Assembly (NCBI GenBank): GCA_963573315.1
Contig: OY752143.1
Span: 310,001-374,000 of the forward strand
Origin: Entomortierella parvispora
Lineage: Eukaryota > Mortierellomycota > Mortierellomycetes > Mortierellales > Mortierellaceae
Direction of reading: 5' to 3'
Length of the DNA stretch: 64,000 nucleotides
Each line of letters begins with the position of its first letter. Within the stretch, counting starts at the first letter, position 1. A program made the translations under genes and the position numbers. This document shows positions 21,850 to 33,049 of the stretch, in pieces. The notes beneath the pieces were generated by a model. That model saw only the letters and a program-made list of their open reading frames with translations, had not been told where the DNA came from and did no database searches.

Positions 21850-24314
21850 GTAGCTGACCTTGGGCCGTTTGCCCTGGACGAGAGGACGAGGAGGAACCTC
21901 TTTCCAGGGCGGCAGATGAGCCAATCTGCAATCAATCGGCTCAACGTCTTTCTTTTGTTTTAGCGCAAAAGGGCCAATGCTCCAACTTTTTTTTTATTTC
22001 GCTTCTTGTTGTAATTTTTTTTTGGGACACCTTCAGGACCTTTTCACACGGTAACTGCTTAACGAATGAAAGGGTGTGTCTGTCTATCTGCAAGCAGAAA
22101 GGCGACAGGAGGTTCGTTTCCGGACTAGGAATGAAAGGACTTGGGTACGTAGATCTTTTGGCAAAAAGGGCCAAGGTTCTGGACCCCTCCTTGCCCTCAA
22201 CTCCGTCCCCCACCCGGAAACACTCACGACTGGCCCATCATCTCTTCCTATCATCTCTTCCTATCATACCTTGCTGGGTGAGAGAGAGGGGAGGAAAAGT
22301 CTCCAAAGAGTAGGAACGCGTAACCTTCCTGGTTCCTGCCGCCCCTCTCACATGAATGACCCTCCCTTCCTTCATTTCCTCTGTTCCTCTTCTTTTCCTT
22401 TGATCTCTCGGAGAATTTATCTTTTTGACCGTGCTTGTGCTAACAGATAGTCTAGTCTAGGATGAAGGATGGCTATACTTTGGCAAAGATACCAAACAGA
22501 AAGGCAATGGGAGTCAGCAGAACCCGGCAGACGGGAACTAGCCCCGCCCCACCCTCGTCCTCTTTTCATGGGAAAAAAAGAGGAATTGAGAGAGGAGGGG
22601 CTGGACTGCAACGAAAAAAAGAAAAAAAGGGATCAACCCTTCAGGTTCATCCCCAAAGAGCTAGTGCACGTTTTTTTGGTAGGATAAAAACGTGAACGGT
22701 ACCGAGAAAAGTATACCTTTTTTTTTCTTTATTATCAAAAGAGCTCACTCATTTTTTTTTGTTTTGTTTTGGATCCACTGTCGATCTCTCTTGTATGCCG
22801 CAACCCCGCCCCCCCTCTTTCAGACGTCCAGCAGAGCTGCAAGAAGAGCTCTTCTAGACCCAAAAATCGAATAAGGCAAAAGAGTGTTTCCAACCTCCGA
22901 TCCCCTTGGAAGAGCAATGACATCTTTTCTTTCTTTCTTTCTAGCATAGCCCAACGAGTAAAGGAAACTAAACCCCAGCTGCTGTAGGACTTTGGCCCTT
23001 GTTCTCAAAGGTCGCGATCGAACCCCCCCCTCTCTCTTCCTCTCCTTGTCCTCTGCAAAGTGAGCGAAGAAAGGGAAGAAATAATGTCGGTGGGTGAATC
23101 AGTTTTCCTTTCGCCCCTTTTGGACAACCCTCTCCCCTCCTCCTCCTCCGCCCACCTTCTCCCCTCACTTGTAATAAAGAGGCGCGCAAACTGTCTTCAA
23201 TCTACACCTTGAAAAAACTCTCTCCATGTGTGGATCATTGAAAGTATTTCTCCTTGTGGCAATAGAGTTAATTGATCACCAACAGGCACCAAACGTTTTT
23301 TTTTTTTTTTGCCATTGAGTTGAAAACCCCCTTCAGACAGTTGGTTGACCTGGGGTTGGGCCTGTTGGGGGGGAGCGGCATTGACCGGAGCAAAAGGGAC
23401 TGGTCAGGTCTCAATTGAAGAAACCCAAAGCGCCGCGATGTAATTTCATTGATGGATCTGTCAAATGACAAAAGGCCGTTGGGGAGAGATCAGTTATGAT
23501 GATTATTATCACAGGCAGGCACAAGTCGAACAACGAATGGATGGCCTTGGGTTAAAAAAAAACGCGGGCGATCAAAAAAATGCCTACTGCTGCATGTAGA
23601 CCAGTCAGAGAGGTTCGGGGGACAAAGTGGAGAGAGTCGAAAGAGTGGACGAGACTGGACGTTGTTTCTGGGGACAATGAAGAAGAGAGGTTTTTTAGGG
23701 GGGGCCAGGACTATTGTATTCTTCAAAAAGTACAAACAGATGGGCTAACGGGTAATTGCATCACGTCGGCGCTTCCTCAGTGGACGCAAAGATAATCGTA
23801 TCAATTTTGGGGTATCGGGGCAAGGGCGGTTGGGAGATCATGGCGCGAGCAAGAGATCCGAATGGAGGAGAGCGTGTCGTGGGTACAATGAGACAGACTA
23901 CAGTACAACAGTACCGCACTGGTGCACCCAACGAGACCTCCCATCCTCAAGTGTGTGCAAAAAAAAAGAAAAAGAAAAAAAAGTGGAGAACACGCCAGAT
24001 GACCTTCCAGTAGTTCCAAGGGGTACTTGGGTGACTAGCGCGTGCAGATGTCCAATTTGCTTTGCTTGCTTGGTATCTTTTTTTATATTTTTATCCTAAG
24101 TGTTGGGCGTACATTCCTCCGCGGGGAAACAAACATGCACAGGCGAGATCACGACGATCATCCAGCTCTTGAAAAACAGGGCGCCTTGGCGTTGCATGGC
24201 GCCAGGTCGAAAGACTTTGTCTGGCCCAAAGGGCTAGACCTCGTTTTCTGTTCTTCCTTGGCGTCAATCACCTTGTAAAGTAAGCAATGGTGAGGGCGCT
24301 CAGAAGAGAACATC

Positions 24315-24326
24315 AGCAACAACAAT

Positions 24327-24391
<65 letters not shown>
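24315..24391. repeat. AAC/GTT trinucleotide repeat
   Basis: About 25 AAC units with one AAT interruption near the left end. No start or splice context places it in a coding frame. Confidence 0.97.
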
Positions 24392-26228
24392 GGATGACAG
24401 AAACGTGGAGAAATAGGTGAATCAATGAGTTTCGGATGTGTGAGAGCAGGATTTCACTGAGCAAAAACAACCCGCTTTCGTCCCTAGACTTTTTCCGAAC
24501 AGCTCTTTGTCGATTCGATGCAAAAACAGGGCGAGAATGTGAGAGTGTTGAAAGAGCCAGAAAAGAATGAAAACGAGCACCGTGGATGTTCATTCCCCTT
24601 CTTTCTCCTCTTCCCCCTCAGCTCTCAGCTTATGGGAAGCAAGAACGAAAGCGAGGTGAGAAAAGGGTTGAACAGAAAAGAGAGGAAGGGAGATGACCAA
24701 GTTTTTCAGAGCTCTCATTCAGCTCAATGCTCTTGTCCACTTTGCCAAGGCTATTGTGTGCGTGTGTGATCAAGTTCAGTGCATGCCTTTAGGAAAGGGG
24801 GGGCCACGCCACACGAGAGGATTGAAAGTTGCTCAGCGATTACATACCCATGGTTTTTTTTTGTCTTTGACATTCGACTTTTTGTCGAACCGTTTGTGTT
24901 TCGTGCAACCATGAAGGAATCTGACAAACGTAACGAGCAAATCGGCACTTTTGTCATCCTGCAAAAAGCTGGCTCAAAAGAAAAGGTCCCCAAAGGAGCA
25001 GAGCCAATAACCTCACAATGGCTGCTGGTTTTAATCTTTGTCCTCCTCGAGGGCGTCAAATGCTGTGGTTCTTCCTCTTCTCAAAGTGCGGGCGTAAAGT
25101 AAAGGAAACAAAGGAAAACTCGAAAAGAATAATCCTCCTCTTCCTCCTCCTCCTTCTCCTCCCGTTCACTCTGCAGTAGTCTATGAGAATTGTTTGCTTC
25201 CACCAGTTGGTTGTTTGTTTGTTTGTTTTTTTTGTTTGGCCTAGATCTTGATCGAGAGATAATGACCAAAGCAACGCGAGTTTTTTGGGTCCAAGATTTC
25301 AGGACAAGGTTGAGGTGCATGTAATTGTTTGGACTGCTGTGCGGCCCATGCCTTGTCATGCACGTCAACAAGAGAGGAGCACATGGCAAAAGAGACGAGC
25401 GTGCGATCGAGTGGGAGAGACGGAGAAAGGCTCTCTCTCTCTCTTTGTCTCTACTCCCCCCCTTTCGTCCCCTGCCCGCCTCGAGCGAGAGAGAGAGAGA
25501 AAGAGAGCCAAGGGAAAAGACGGAAAGAGGAGGGTGATGGTCCAGGGCCAGGCTCTCGGTCTCTCCTGTCAACATCATCCAAATAGAATAAAGGAATAAT
25601 ATTTTAATAAAGAAAATCTCGGAGCTCACGGTCAGTGGGTGATTGAGAGTCCACAACCCAGTGCTCGCATGCGAGTGGTCCAACAGCACAGGTCAAAGTG
25701 GAGAGACCCCGCTCGGCGTTTTGAGTGGCAAAAAAAAAAAAAAGAGTTGGTCAACGACAGCAAAAGTACCTGGCTCCAGCTCTCAAGATTTGCAATCCGG
25801 TTTCTTGCATCAACCTATTTCGTCCTTAACTGAAACTCTCTTCCCATTGCTCTGTAGTTTCGTTAACTCTCTCCCTTGATCTCTCTGAACCCTAGGGCTC
25901 AGGAACAGCGTTTGGCACTATAGTGAATCATCAAAGGGCTTTTCTCTCTTTCTCTCTGCTGCTCTCCAAATCTCGTACCTTTCGACGTTTATTTGAACGG
26001 ACGGTTAAATTGCCATGTGTGCATCCGGACAAGAGCTACCTCATCCGTCCCTCGGTCTATTATCAAGATACGGAGAAAAAAAAAGGGGGGGAACAGACCT
26101 CGTCCTTGATGAGGCTTTTCCATTCTCTTCCCCACTTTTCTTGACGTTCCCTCTCGCTGGCAATCTGCTGACACGAGGGGAGGAATTGGAGTCGTACAAA
26201 AAAAGTTCATTTTTGTTGCTGTGCATCT

Positions 26229-26297
26229 TGTGTTCAGCACCCCTTTGACAAAACAAGACCAGTAGGTGTGTTCAGCACCCCTCGGACAAAACAAGAC
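26229..26297. repeat. Two 31-bp direct repeats with 38-bp period
   Basis: Copies at 26229-26259 and 26267-26297 share TGTGTTCAGCACCCC and GACAAAACAAGAC, differing at two bases between these blocks. Each carries a CCCCT stress-element-like core. Confidence 0.95.
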
Positions 26298-26381
26298 TAT
26301 CATTACAAGGGTCAATTGCTCCTCCAAAGGGAATGGAGAAATGAGGTTGGTATAAGCCCAAAGACACTGAACCCCACTAAC

Positions 26382-26421
26382 TGCTGTTAAAGTGGACTAC
26401 TGCTCGGACGAGTTAACAGCA
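26382..26421. other. Inverted repeat (9-bp stem, 22-base loop)
   Basis: TGCTGTTAA at 26382-26390 is the exact reverse complement of TTAACAGCA at 26413-26421. No T-tract follows, so a terminator is not suggested. It may be a paired binding site or a structured RNA element. Confidence 0.6.
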
Positions 26422-27419
26422 ACGTGTCTTGTGAGCAAAAAAGAAACGACAAAAGAAAACAACGAACGGTAAAATTATTCATCATCAGCGTTCCCATCCA
26501 ACCGGATCGGAGGCGTCGTCGATCTCTTTCACCCACACACACGGTTTGCACACTCATGTGTACTATTGGTAACTCCTAGATGAAAGTCATTAAGGGACCA
26601 ATGGACTACTCCAGCAAGGTTCAAAACTCTCTTTCCCAAAATCTCGCTCAACGACTAGCGAAACCTTCCGTTTTGAAATGGATGTCAGCAGCCGGAGCAA
26701 AAAAGAGAGAGGACAATGAAAAAAAAGCGGGGAAGGTTTTCCTTCCGTGTGAAGGAGCAAACTGAAAACATCGAATCAGAGACCGCTGCCCTGCTGGACA
26801 AGTGGCAAGTTCGCGTGGAGCAGCAAACTATGGATGGGTGAGTGGGTGATCAAATGAGCTGCAGGTCCGTTGCTAACTGCTGGGTGAGGCGGTAGGATTT
26901 GCTCTCCTGGGTTTGATGGATCCACTCAACAACACAGAGGCCCAGCTAGATAAATCCGGCCCCACATGTGAGTCGTGATTTTTTTACTGGATCCAAAACC
27001 AATCCCCACGCATCGAGTCTTGGCGCGATCGATCCACCAAACAAAGGACTTTTGATCCAACAGTCACCTTTAGAACCTTGGGGGAGGGGAATCATGGCAG
27101 AAAAAAATACCTTTCGCTAGAATGAGCCATTACAGCCAGATGATCAAAGTCAAGTTATACTTTGTTCCATCAAAGGGCTCTCGCATCCTGCCCCACATCC
27201 ACGCGAAAACTTTCTTGTCTGTCAAATAAACGCGACAATGCAGGAGAGTTTCCTTTCTCCATCCTCAGTTTCCTCAGTTGCCCACCTACAAAAAAAATCC
27301 ATGTTCGAGTCTTTGTTTATTCAGCCCAGTCTTTTTCCTACAGTGACACCTACTCGTCCTTTGAAGGTGGGGAGATCCAAGACAAAGAGTGGGGACAAAC
27401 TACAACAGCCAGTCCTTGT

Positions 27420-29673
27420 TTATGGCTCTCCGGCTGCCAAAACTTCCTGGATCCTGACCCTGAGCTCTTTAGAGATCGGGTCAAAGACCTTTGGCAAATT
27501 CTCCCACTCGGACTTCACCCGCTCCTGGATGTCGGAATACAAGGGCCAGGACTCCAATGTGCCCTCGCCCGAGAGAGCTTTTCTGTTGGACTCTGCCGCC
27601 ACAAAGTCCTCATGGGCAGTAAAGTCGGCCGGAATCCTGCCATGGTCATAAACCACCTTCAAAATGTTGTCCTTTCGTGGCACACCATCAGCAGCACGAG
27701 GGTACACCATGGGAATCTAATACGGACGACACGAATGGATCAAGTTGTTGGTCAAAAAATCATCGATACTTTGGTGAATGTCCAGCAAGAGCCTAGGTCC
27801 ATCACTTACTCCTTGTTCATTGCGGACAACATCCAAAACACCAGGTAGACTGATCTTGTCAGAGTCCGTCTTGGGGTGCTTCATCACATCGCGGGTCGTT
27901 CCATCCTCATAGACAATGTGGCACAACTTTGTCGCAAATGACAGAGTGTCACGGTTGAGCTTTTGGAGTAGTCCTCCACCCATGCCAAAAGCACAATTTT
28001 GGGCTGAATAGCCGGCAGCGATGACAGCGTCAATGATTTGACCAAGAGTCTTGAAGCTGACGCCATCTCCTTGAATAACGCCACATCCACGAATAACCTT
28101 GTATCCCTTCTTGTTCAAGTCGTAGCCAAACACCTTTTCAGCGGCACTATCAGAAAACAGGTTACAAGATCGCAAGAATGAGTTTCGTGGCAGTGGAAGG
28201 ACTCAAGTGAGCAATCGAGTAATATTGTCTTACCGAAGTCCCATAAGGACAGACTCGACAATGTCGCCACTGTCGGGTCGAAGAACTAGGAATCCGCCCT
28301 TCTCCAACTTGAAACTCGCGACCGAAGGCAGGACAGAGTCAAGGGCTCTCTGGTAATCGTACGAGTCCATAACGCAGGCAAACACGCCTTCGCCAAAGTT
28401 TGAAATCATGGCCTCCATGGCCTCTTTTTCGGTTCTGAAGGCTGTCATTACTGAATGCTCACTTGCAGGGATCGAATTTCCCACGGGCTTGCCTTTGTTC
28501 AACTGGAACTGGGCATAGAATGCAGCGCTCATGGTATCGGTTCCAGTAAAGTTCAGCTACAACATCAAGCATAATTCAGAAAGTGCATCCGGTTAGCTAC
28601 CATCGGCAACTCTTCAAAGGATAATCCAAGCGTGGTAGTCAACTCTTGAAAACAAACAAAAAAAAATCCGACATACCAAATGGGCAGTGCCACCAATCAC
28701 AGACTGCTCCACACAGGTGCATCCACGGAATCCAAAGTCGTGAAGACGGCTCTCCAAGGACCAAAAACCATCGAGATCAACACTCTTTTCATAGCCTGCT
28801 TGGATGAGATCACGGGAACGACGGGACAAAGTGGCAACAGTGATGGGGTACTAAGGTTAAATTGTGGAAAAAACTTTCGGGTAAGTTTCGGGCGTTCTTG
28901 TGCACTGTCCAGCTTTTTAAAACAGGAATTTTGTGGACACAATTGACCATTCAGGGTCGACAGTCGTCCAAAGCTAGGTGGGCTGAGCCCTCCAGCCCTT
29001 TGTGTACATACCCAGATCATCGTCAACAGGGTTTCCAAAAACGTAACTAGCCGACTCATCTCTCCTTCAGCAGTGATTTGATAAGCTGGGACATGAGCGT
29101 GGCAGGCGGTTCCCTCCGGAAGAGCTTCAATTTTGACAGGAAAATATCCATCGTGCTCAGTGACAATCTAGCGAGTGGTGATGACGCGCAGTCAGTGTTT
29201 TGATAGGATACAACAAAAGCTTACATCCGAAAAGAGTCATGAGCAGTCCAGCCCCCGCATGGTAAAATAGTCGGCTTTTGTTACCTTGATGAAGAGGTCC
29301 TTTGGAAAGGGAAAGGCCGTGAACCCTGCGTTGTGAGTTGAGAAAAAGACCTCGGCCTGAGCAACGTCGCGCATGGTCCACTTCTTGGCTACATAGTTCT
29401 CGATACTGCCAAGGACAGGGTATGGTTAAGAACCCAAAAATAGAATGAACCAGGGTCCATCACGCAGAAGCATGCATCATTTTGTGCATGTTATAGTTCT
29501 CATTACATGTAGCGGATTCCATAAAAGACGATGCGATTGTCATTGGGGTCTTTGTCATAGGCCTGACGCATCTCGCCGTAGGCGACCATTCGTTGGGCCT
29601 TGGGGTAAATGAATGGATGCGTAATCTTGTACGAATCCGTCATGACTGCGAAGGGCACATTAAAGGGAGCCAT
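27420..29673 (-). CDS. Nicotinamide phosphoribosyltransferase (NAMPT/NadV)
   Basis: The enzyme converts nicotinamide plus PRPP to nicotinamide mononucleotide, the rate-limiting step of direct NAD salvage. Seven exons are inferred: 29673-29507, 29405-29285, 29167-29012, 28850-28677, 28556-28234, 28146-27810 and 27716-27420. They total 524 residues, slightly above the usual 460-490. Family motifs appear in order: TDSYKITHPF, FYGIRY, PVKIEALPEGT, YPITVATLSRRSRDLI, LHDFGFRG, FTGTDTM, PASEHSVMTAF (catalytic-region His), DSYDY, LRPDSGD (nicotinamide/PRPP-binding Arg and Asp), VIQGDGVSFKTL and AFGMGGGLLQKLNRDT. No targeting peptide is evident, so a cytosolic or nuclear site is inferred. Upstream in-frame codons before 29673 look like leader sequence. 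Confidence 0.95.
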
Positions 29674-30000
29674 GACTGTGTATGCACTGAGTGTGGGAAA
29701 AAGTGGAGGAGGGTATTGGTTGAATGAACTGCGGTGAAGGGGAAATGTAAGGTGCAAGGTGGGCGATGAGGAGAGAGAGTTGCTCTCGGTCATTTTACTT
29801 TTTTTTTTGGGCTGAGGAAACAACGTCAACGCGAGAAAAAACGCGCTTGTCTACCACGTGATCAATGCTGCATGCAACTGATCATCCAAGCAAGAGACTA
29901 TCCGACTTGGTTCGCGTGTCGGGGTCGTTCGCGATGATCCAGATCCAAGAATGGTACCCGAAGATCATATTCTCGCTAATAGATATCAGGTAAAAAGTAT
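29674..30000. other. Spacer between the NAMPT start and AT-hook gene stop
   Basis: These 327 bp hold the NAMPT promoter on the minus strand and the 3' end of the upstream minus-strand gene. No gene or clear motif is seen apart from a CACGTG E-box-like core at about 29855. Confidence 0.5.
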
Positions 30001-31956
30001 TCATCCAGTGATGAGTTTGGGATAACAAGGTCTTGATTGGTGATCGATCTCGACTGGAGAACACAAACCTACACGTCTCGACCTTGTCAAGACTGGAAAG
30101 TCAAAAGAGAGATCATCCTCGAGGGCAGACTGCTCATCAAACACCACTCCATGTGGTAGATCGCCATGTCGAGTACCCTGTTGGTGGCCATCCGAGCTAG
30201 ACTTGTGTGAAATTACCGAAACTGGTGGTTGCTCGCTTTCTATCACCATGTCTTGATCTTGCGACGGATTGTGCTGCAAGGTGCCCGAAGAATGTTCCTG
30301 CCTTTTGCTGATAGCGTCAATACCTGTAACGAGTTGTGCTTCCAATACTGTCCGACGAGCTTTGCCAGAAGGTCGACCACGACCACGACGACCAGCGCCG
30401 ATACCCTGACCCAGATCTACTCCGCGTCCGCGACCGCGTGGCCGTCCACGTCCTCGTCCACTACCATCGCCGCTTTTGCCAGATTCCTTTGCTGTGGTTG
30501 CTTTCTCAGTAGGTCGTAGGAGAGGAACAATGACATTGCTCGAGTTGCTTGCAAGAGTAGGCTCCTGTCCTTGCGCGCTGTGCCGTATGCCGATAGAATT
30601 CCCTCCACCTGAAGTGCTAAACTTTTGCGATAGAATGCTCCTTGTAGCAGTCAAGTTGCGCTCCTCAAGAATTCGGCGATTTTGCTAAAGTGGATAAAAA
30701 ATTATAGGTCAGTTCACGCTCTATCCAATACAAAGAACGCTGCTGGCTATGGCCGCAAATCTCAAGCTCACCTCCGAGATCATGGTCAGCATATGGGATT
30801 GCAGTGCGATCGCGGACCTCAACGCATTCATCTCTGAAGCAAGCTCCTCCTGGACCTGAGCCTTAAACTTCCATAGATCCTCTTTCCACTCTCCTTGAAT
30901 CTCCTGTAGCTTGCCAATCTGCTGCTGCCAAAGAGTTGTCATCTTTCCCAGTTCGTTGAGCAGGTCCTTTCTTCCCTCATCAAGATGTCGTCCCTGCATC
31001 TCTTGTACCGTCACGGCTTGCTCTTTCAGGCGTGCAATAACTTCGGTTCCTTGCCGCTGCAGAGTCTCCACGACTTTTTCTCCAGCTTTGGATTCAAACA
31101 TTGACAAGGCGTCGTCCTTGCTGACCATTCCATCTGTTATTTGCTTGTGATAATCCACCATCCTGCGGTCGAATCCATCCAACGTTCCATCCAGCGACGT
31201 GATTTTGTCCAGTAAAGTTCGAATCTCCCGAGATTGAGAAAATAGACTCGACGCCATGGATGGGTGACTTTCAGAGTCTCCTTGGATCTTGTCGAGAGTG
31301 CTTCGTGCAACAATGGGTTTATCAGATATATAAGGCCGCAGATATGAAGGGATGGATGGATGCAGGACAGCTGTCGACGTATCCTGAGCGGCCGAATTTT
31401 GGTGCTGAGGCTCCTTATTTGTTTGCTGCTGTTGTTGCTGAAATCGAAGACGCCGAGATTGGCTTTGCGACTGCTGTTGTTCTTGTTGTTGTTGTTGACG
31501 TTGCCACTGCTGCTGTTGATTCTTCTGAGACTGTAAAGTCGAGCCCATCTCTGCATCGGTTTCCTTCTCGCTCAAAAGTGTGGGAGCTCGACCGAAGATA
31601 GGAAGTGTAGTCATACCATCATATCCAGTTTTCATTCTCTTCCCGTTTGTCGTCGTTGTTGTAGAGAGGTGCATGAAGGAAGTTGACGAGGTTGCAGGTG
31701 GCGCATGGCCCTGAGGAGCGGTGCCGGCTGGAGAGTACGCTTGTCGTCTAGATTCCTGCTGTGGTCGTGATCCACTCGATATATCGTTGGTCCAACTCTG
31801 GGCGAGGGCTTGATTACTGCCACCAAAGCTTGAATGGTCTTCTGGGATGTAAGGGACGAAAGGTTGCTCTTGCTCAAAGGAGAGCTGCTGCGTGGGAGTA
31901 CCAAAGCTCAGACTCTGCTGAGAGTGAAACGCTAGGGAGGGAGTTCTCTGCATCAT
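30001..31956 (-). CDS. Coiled-coil protein with two AT-hooks (function unknown)
   Basis: Two exons are inferred: 31956-30772 and 30684-30001, totalling 622 residues. The start is the first of two adjacent ATGs (MMQRTPSLAF). Residues 1-240 are Ser/Gln-rich and disordered, with Gln tracts near 140-190. Residues about 260-395 form a charged heptad-like region (IRTLLDKITSLDGTLDGFD, then MTTLWQQQIGKLQEIQGEWK), likely a coiled coil. Exon 2 carries GRGRGRPRGRGRG (about 480) and RRGRGRPSGKARR (about 497), classic AT-hook minor-groove-binding motifs, followed by a Ser/Asp-rich tail. The layout suggests an oligomeric chromatin-associated protein. I do not recognise an orthologue; meiotic chromosome-axis or chromatin factors would fit by architecture only. 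Confidence 0.75.
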
Positions 31957-32294
31957 AGTGGAGATGACTACAGGAGCATGAGTGAAGGGAAGGAAGAAGT
32001 GGATTTTAGCAAGGAGAGAAGACAAAAATAAAACGCCTCTTTGTGATGCTGTGATATCGAGAAAAAAAAAGTTTATTGTTCCTTTCTCTTTTGAAGGGTA
32101 TATGACAACACAGAGCGTGCTATCGTTCAATCTGGCGGAGGATCTCTCATCGACAGAACTATGCGCGACATCCTTGGCAAAAGAATTCGACCTCGGACTT
32201 TTCGTAGCTATTAACGGGAATATCAAAAGAAATTAGCGTTGGTTTCTTTCCTCACTCTACATCAAAAATCGCATCCATTGATCTGCCTTGCGGT
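31957..32294. other. Spacer upstream of the AT-hook gene
   Basis: These 338 bp are promoter/leader of the AT-hook gene and the 3' end of the Siva-like gene. No additional gene is seen. Confidence 0.5.
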
Positions 32295-33049
32295 TTACCT
32301 CGCTAAGCAGCACGCCCGGCATGATGGCTCCTGACAAGAAGTACACTGTACCATACAGAACTGGCACTGAGGTCTTTGGCAGAATGTGCATGGGGTGATC
32401 ATGGCCTGGTAACGGTCTGCCATGCCTGGGATCCTGCTTGTCTCGCAGCCATTGATCTCGCCTGCACAGTTCGCAAACGTATATCCTGTTCCATTCAATA
32501 CGGTGTTATTGGAAGGTGAGCGTTGATCCTGTGATGGCGCTCTCTTGCCGACCATAAACAGCCGTCTCATCGCTTCTGCTTGGCTCTCCCTTTGCTGAAT
32601 TTGCAGCTTCTGTTGCTGCAGTTGAAATTGTGCCTGTTGTTGGAGTATTTGTTGCTGTTCAAGAAGGAGTTTTTGTTTCTGTTCAGCCAAGAATCGACTC
32701 TGACCTTGTGCCATCATGGTTATGGTTCGGTCTATTTCCAGGAGATAGGCATTGGGGGAGTATTTAGTACAAGAATCTTCTATTTGTTCCTGAATCGAAA
32801 ATAAAAAACAACTCGAACAAAACATTGGCGGACAGCCGTACCATAGACAATTTCCTCCTCAAGACCAATTCCTGAACGCGTCTTTGTGAACAGGGGTGAT
32901 ATATCTTCGTAGCTTGACTTTCGTTTCCGAGACCCTGAAGACTGCATGGCGGGTTCTTGTCCATTGAACTGAAAGGGTGATGAAGAAGGGGCAAAGTTGT
33001 GCAATGAAAACTGTCCGCCAAGCTGGCCATTAAATGGAGAATTGTTCAT
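32295..33049 (-). CDS. Small protein with a C-terminal Siva-like cysteine array
   Basis: Two exons are inferred: 33049-32842 and 32731-32295, totalling 214 residues. The intron has a TACTAAAT branch-like site and only this acceptor keeps phase (EIVY/DRTITMMAQ). In order: a disordered N-terminus with RKRKSSYEDISP (possible nuclear localisation signal), a Gln-rich helical stretch (residues about 80-120), then CTFCQRPQCQFCMVQC and CTSCQEPSCRACC at the end. The Cys spacing C-x2-C-x4-C-x2-C-x3-C-x2-C-x4-C-x2-C equals the spacing I know from the C-terminal region of animal SIVA1 (a zinc-binding, apoptosis-related protein). The rest of the protein does not resemble SIVA1, so this may be family membership or a convergent zinc-binding tail. 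No function is assigned. Confidence 0.65.

Larger units (their letters stand above)
16301..24300. other. Gene desert, part 2: non-coding DNA of more even composition
   Basis: No exon with recognisable homology, splice-linked frames or sustained codon structure was found on either strand. Compared with part 1, simple repeats are sparser and much of the sequence looks unique (17.4-19.4 kb, 20.9-22.4 kb). Local structures include a 14-bp tandem duplication (17142-17169), a CA microsatellite (20351-20402) and two clusters of GTAC half-sites (21800-21849, 23883-23914). Distal regulatory DNA or non-coding transcripts are possible, not shown. Confidence 0.5.
24301..27419. other. Gene desert, part 3: distal end next to the NAMPT gene 3' end
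   Basis: No exon is supported. It contains a long AAC trinucleotide repeat, GA/CT-rich blocks (25420-25530), a pair of 31-bp direct repeats and a hairpin. The 27.1-27.4 kb end is downstream DNA of the NAMPT gene, whose stop is at 27420. Confidence 0.5.

Noticed and set aside
23010-23035. tRNA B-box-like GGTTCGATC on the minus strand
   Set aside because: No A box or cloverleaf can be formed from the flanking GA-rich DNA; no tRNA was found anywhere.
26229-26297. CRISPR-like repeats
   Set aside because: Only two copies with a 7-base spacer in eukaryotic DNA.
12587-27419. Decayed transposon or provirus filling the desert
   Set aside because: No terminal repeats, target-site duplications or transposase/reverse-transcriptase/integrase fragments could be seen; nucleotide self-comparison with the whole genome would be needed to exclude old copies.
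32731-32825. Exon start EQIEDSCTKYSPNAYL for the Siva-like gene
   Set aside because: Phase is incompatible with the only good donor at 32841; the TACTAAAT inside it fits a branch site.
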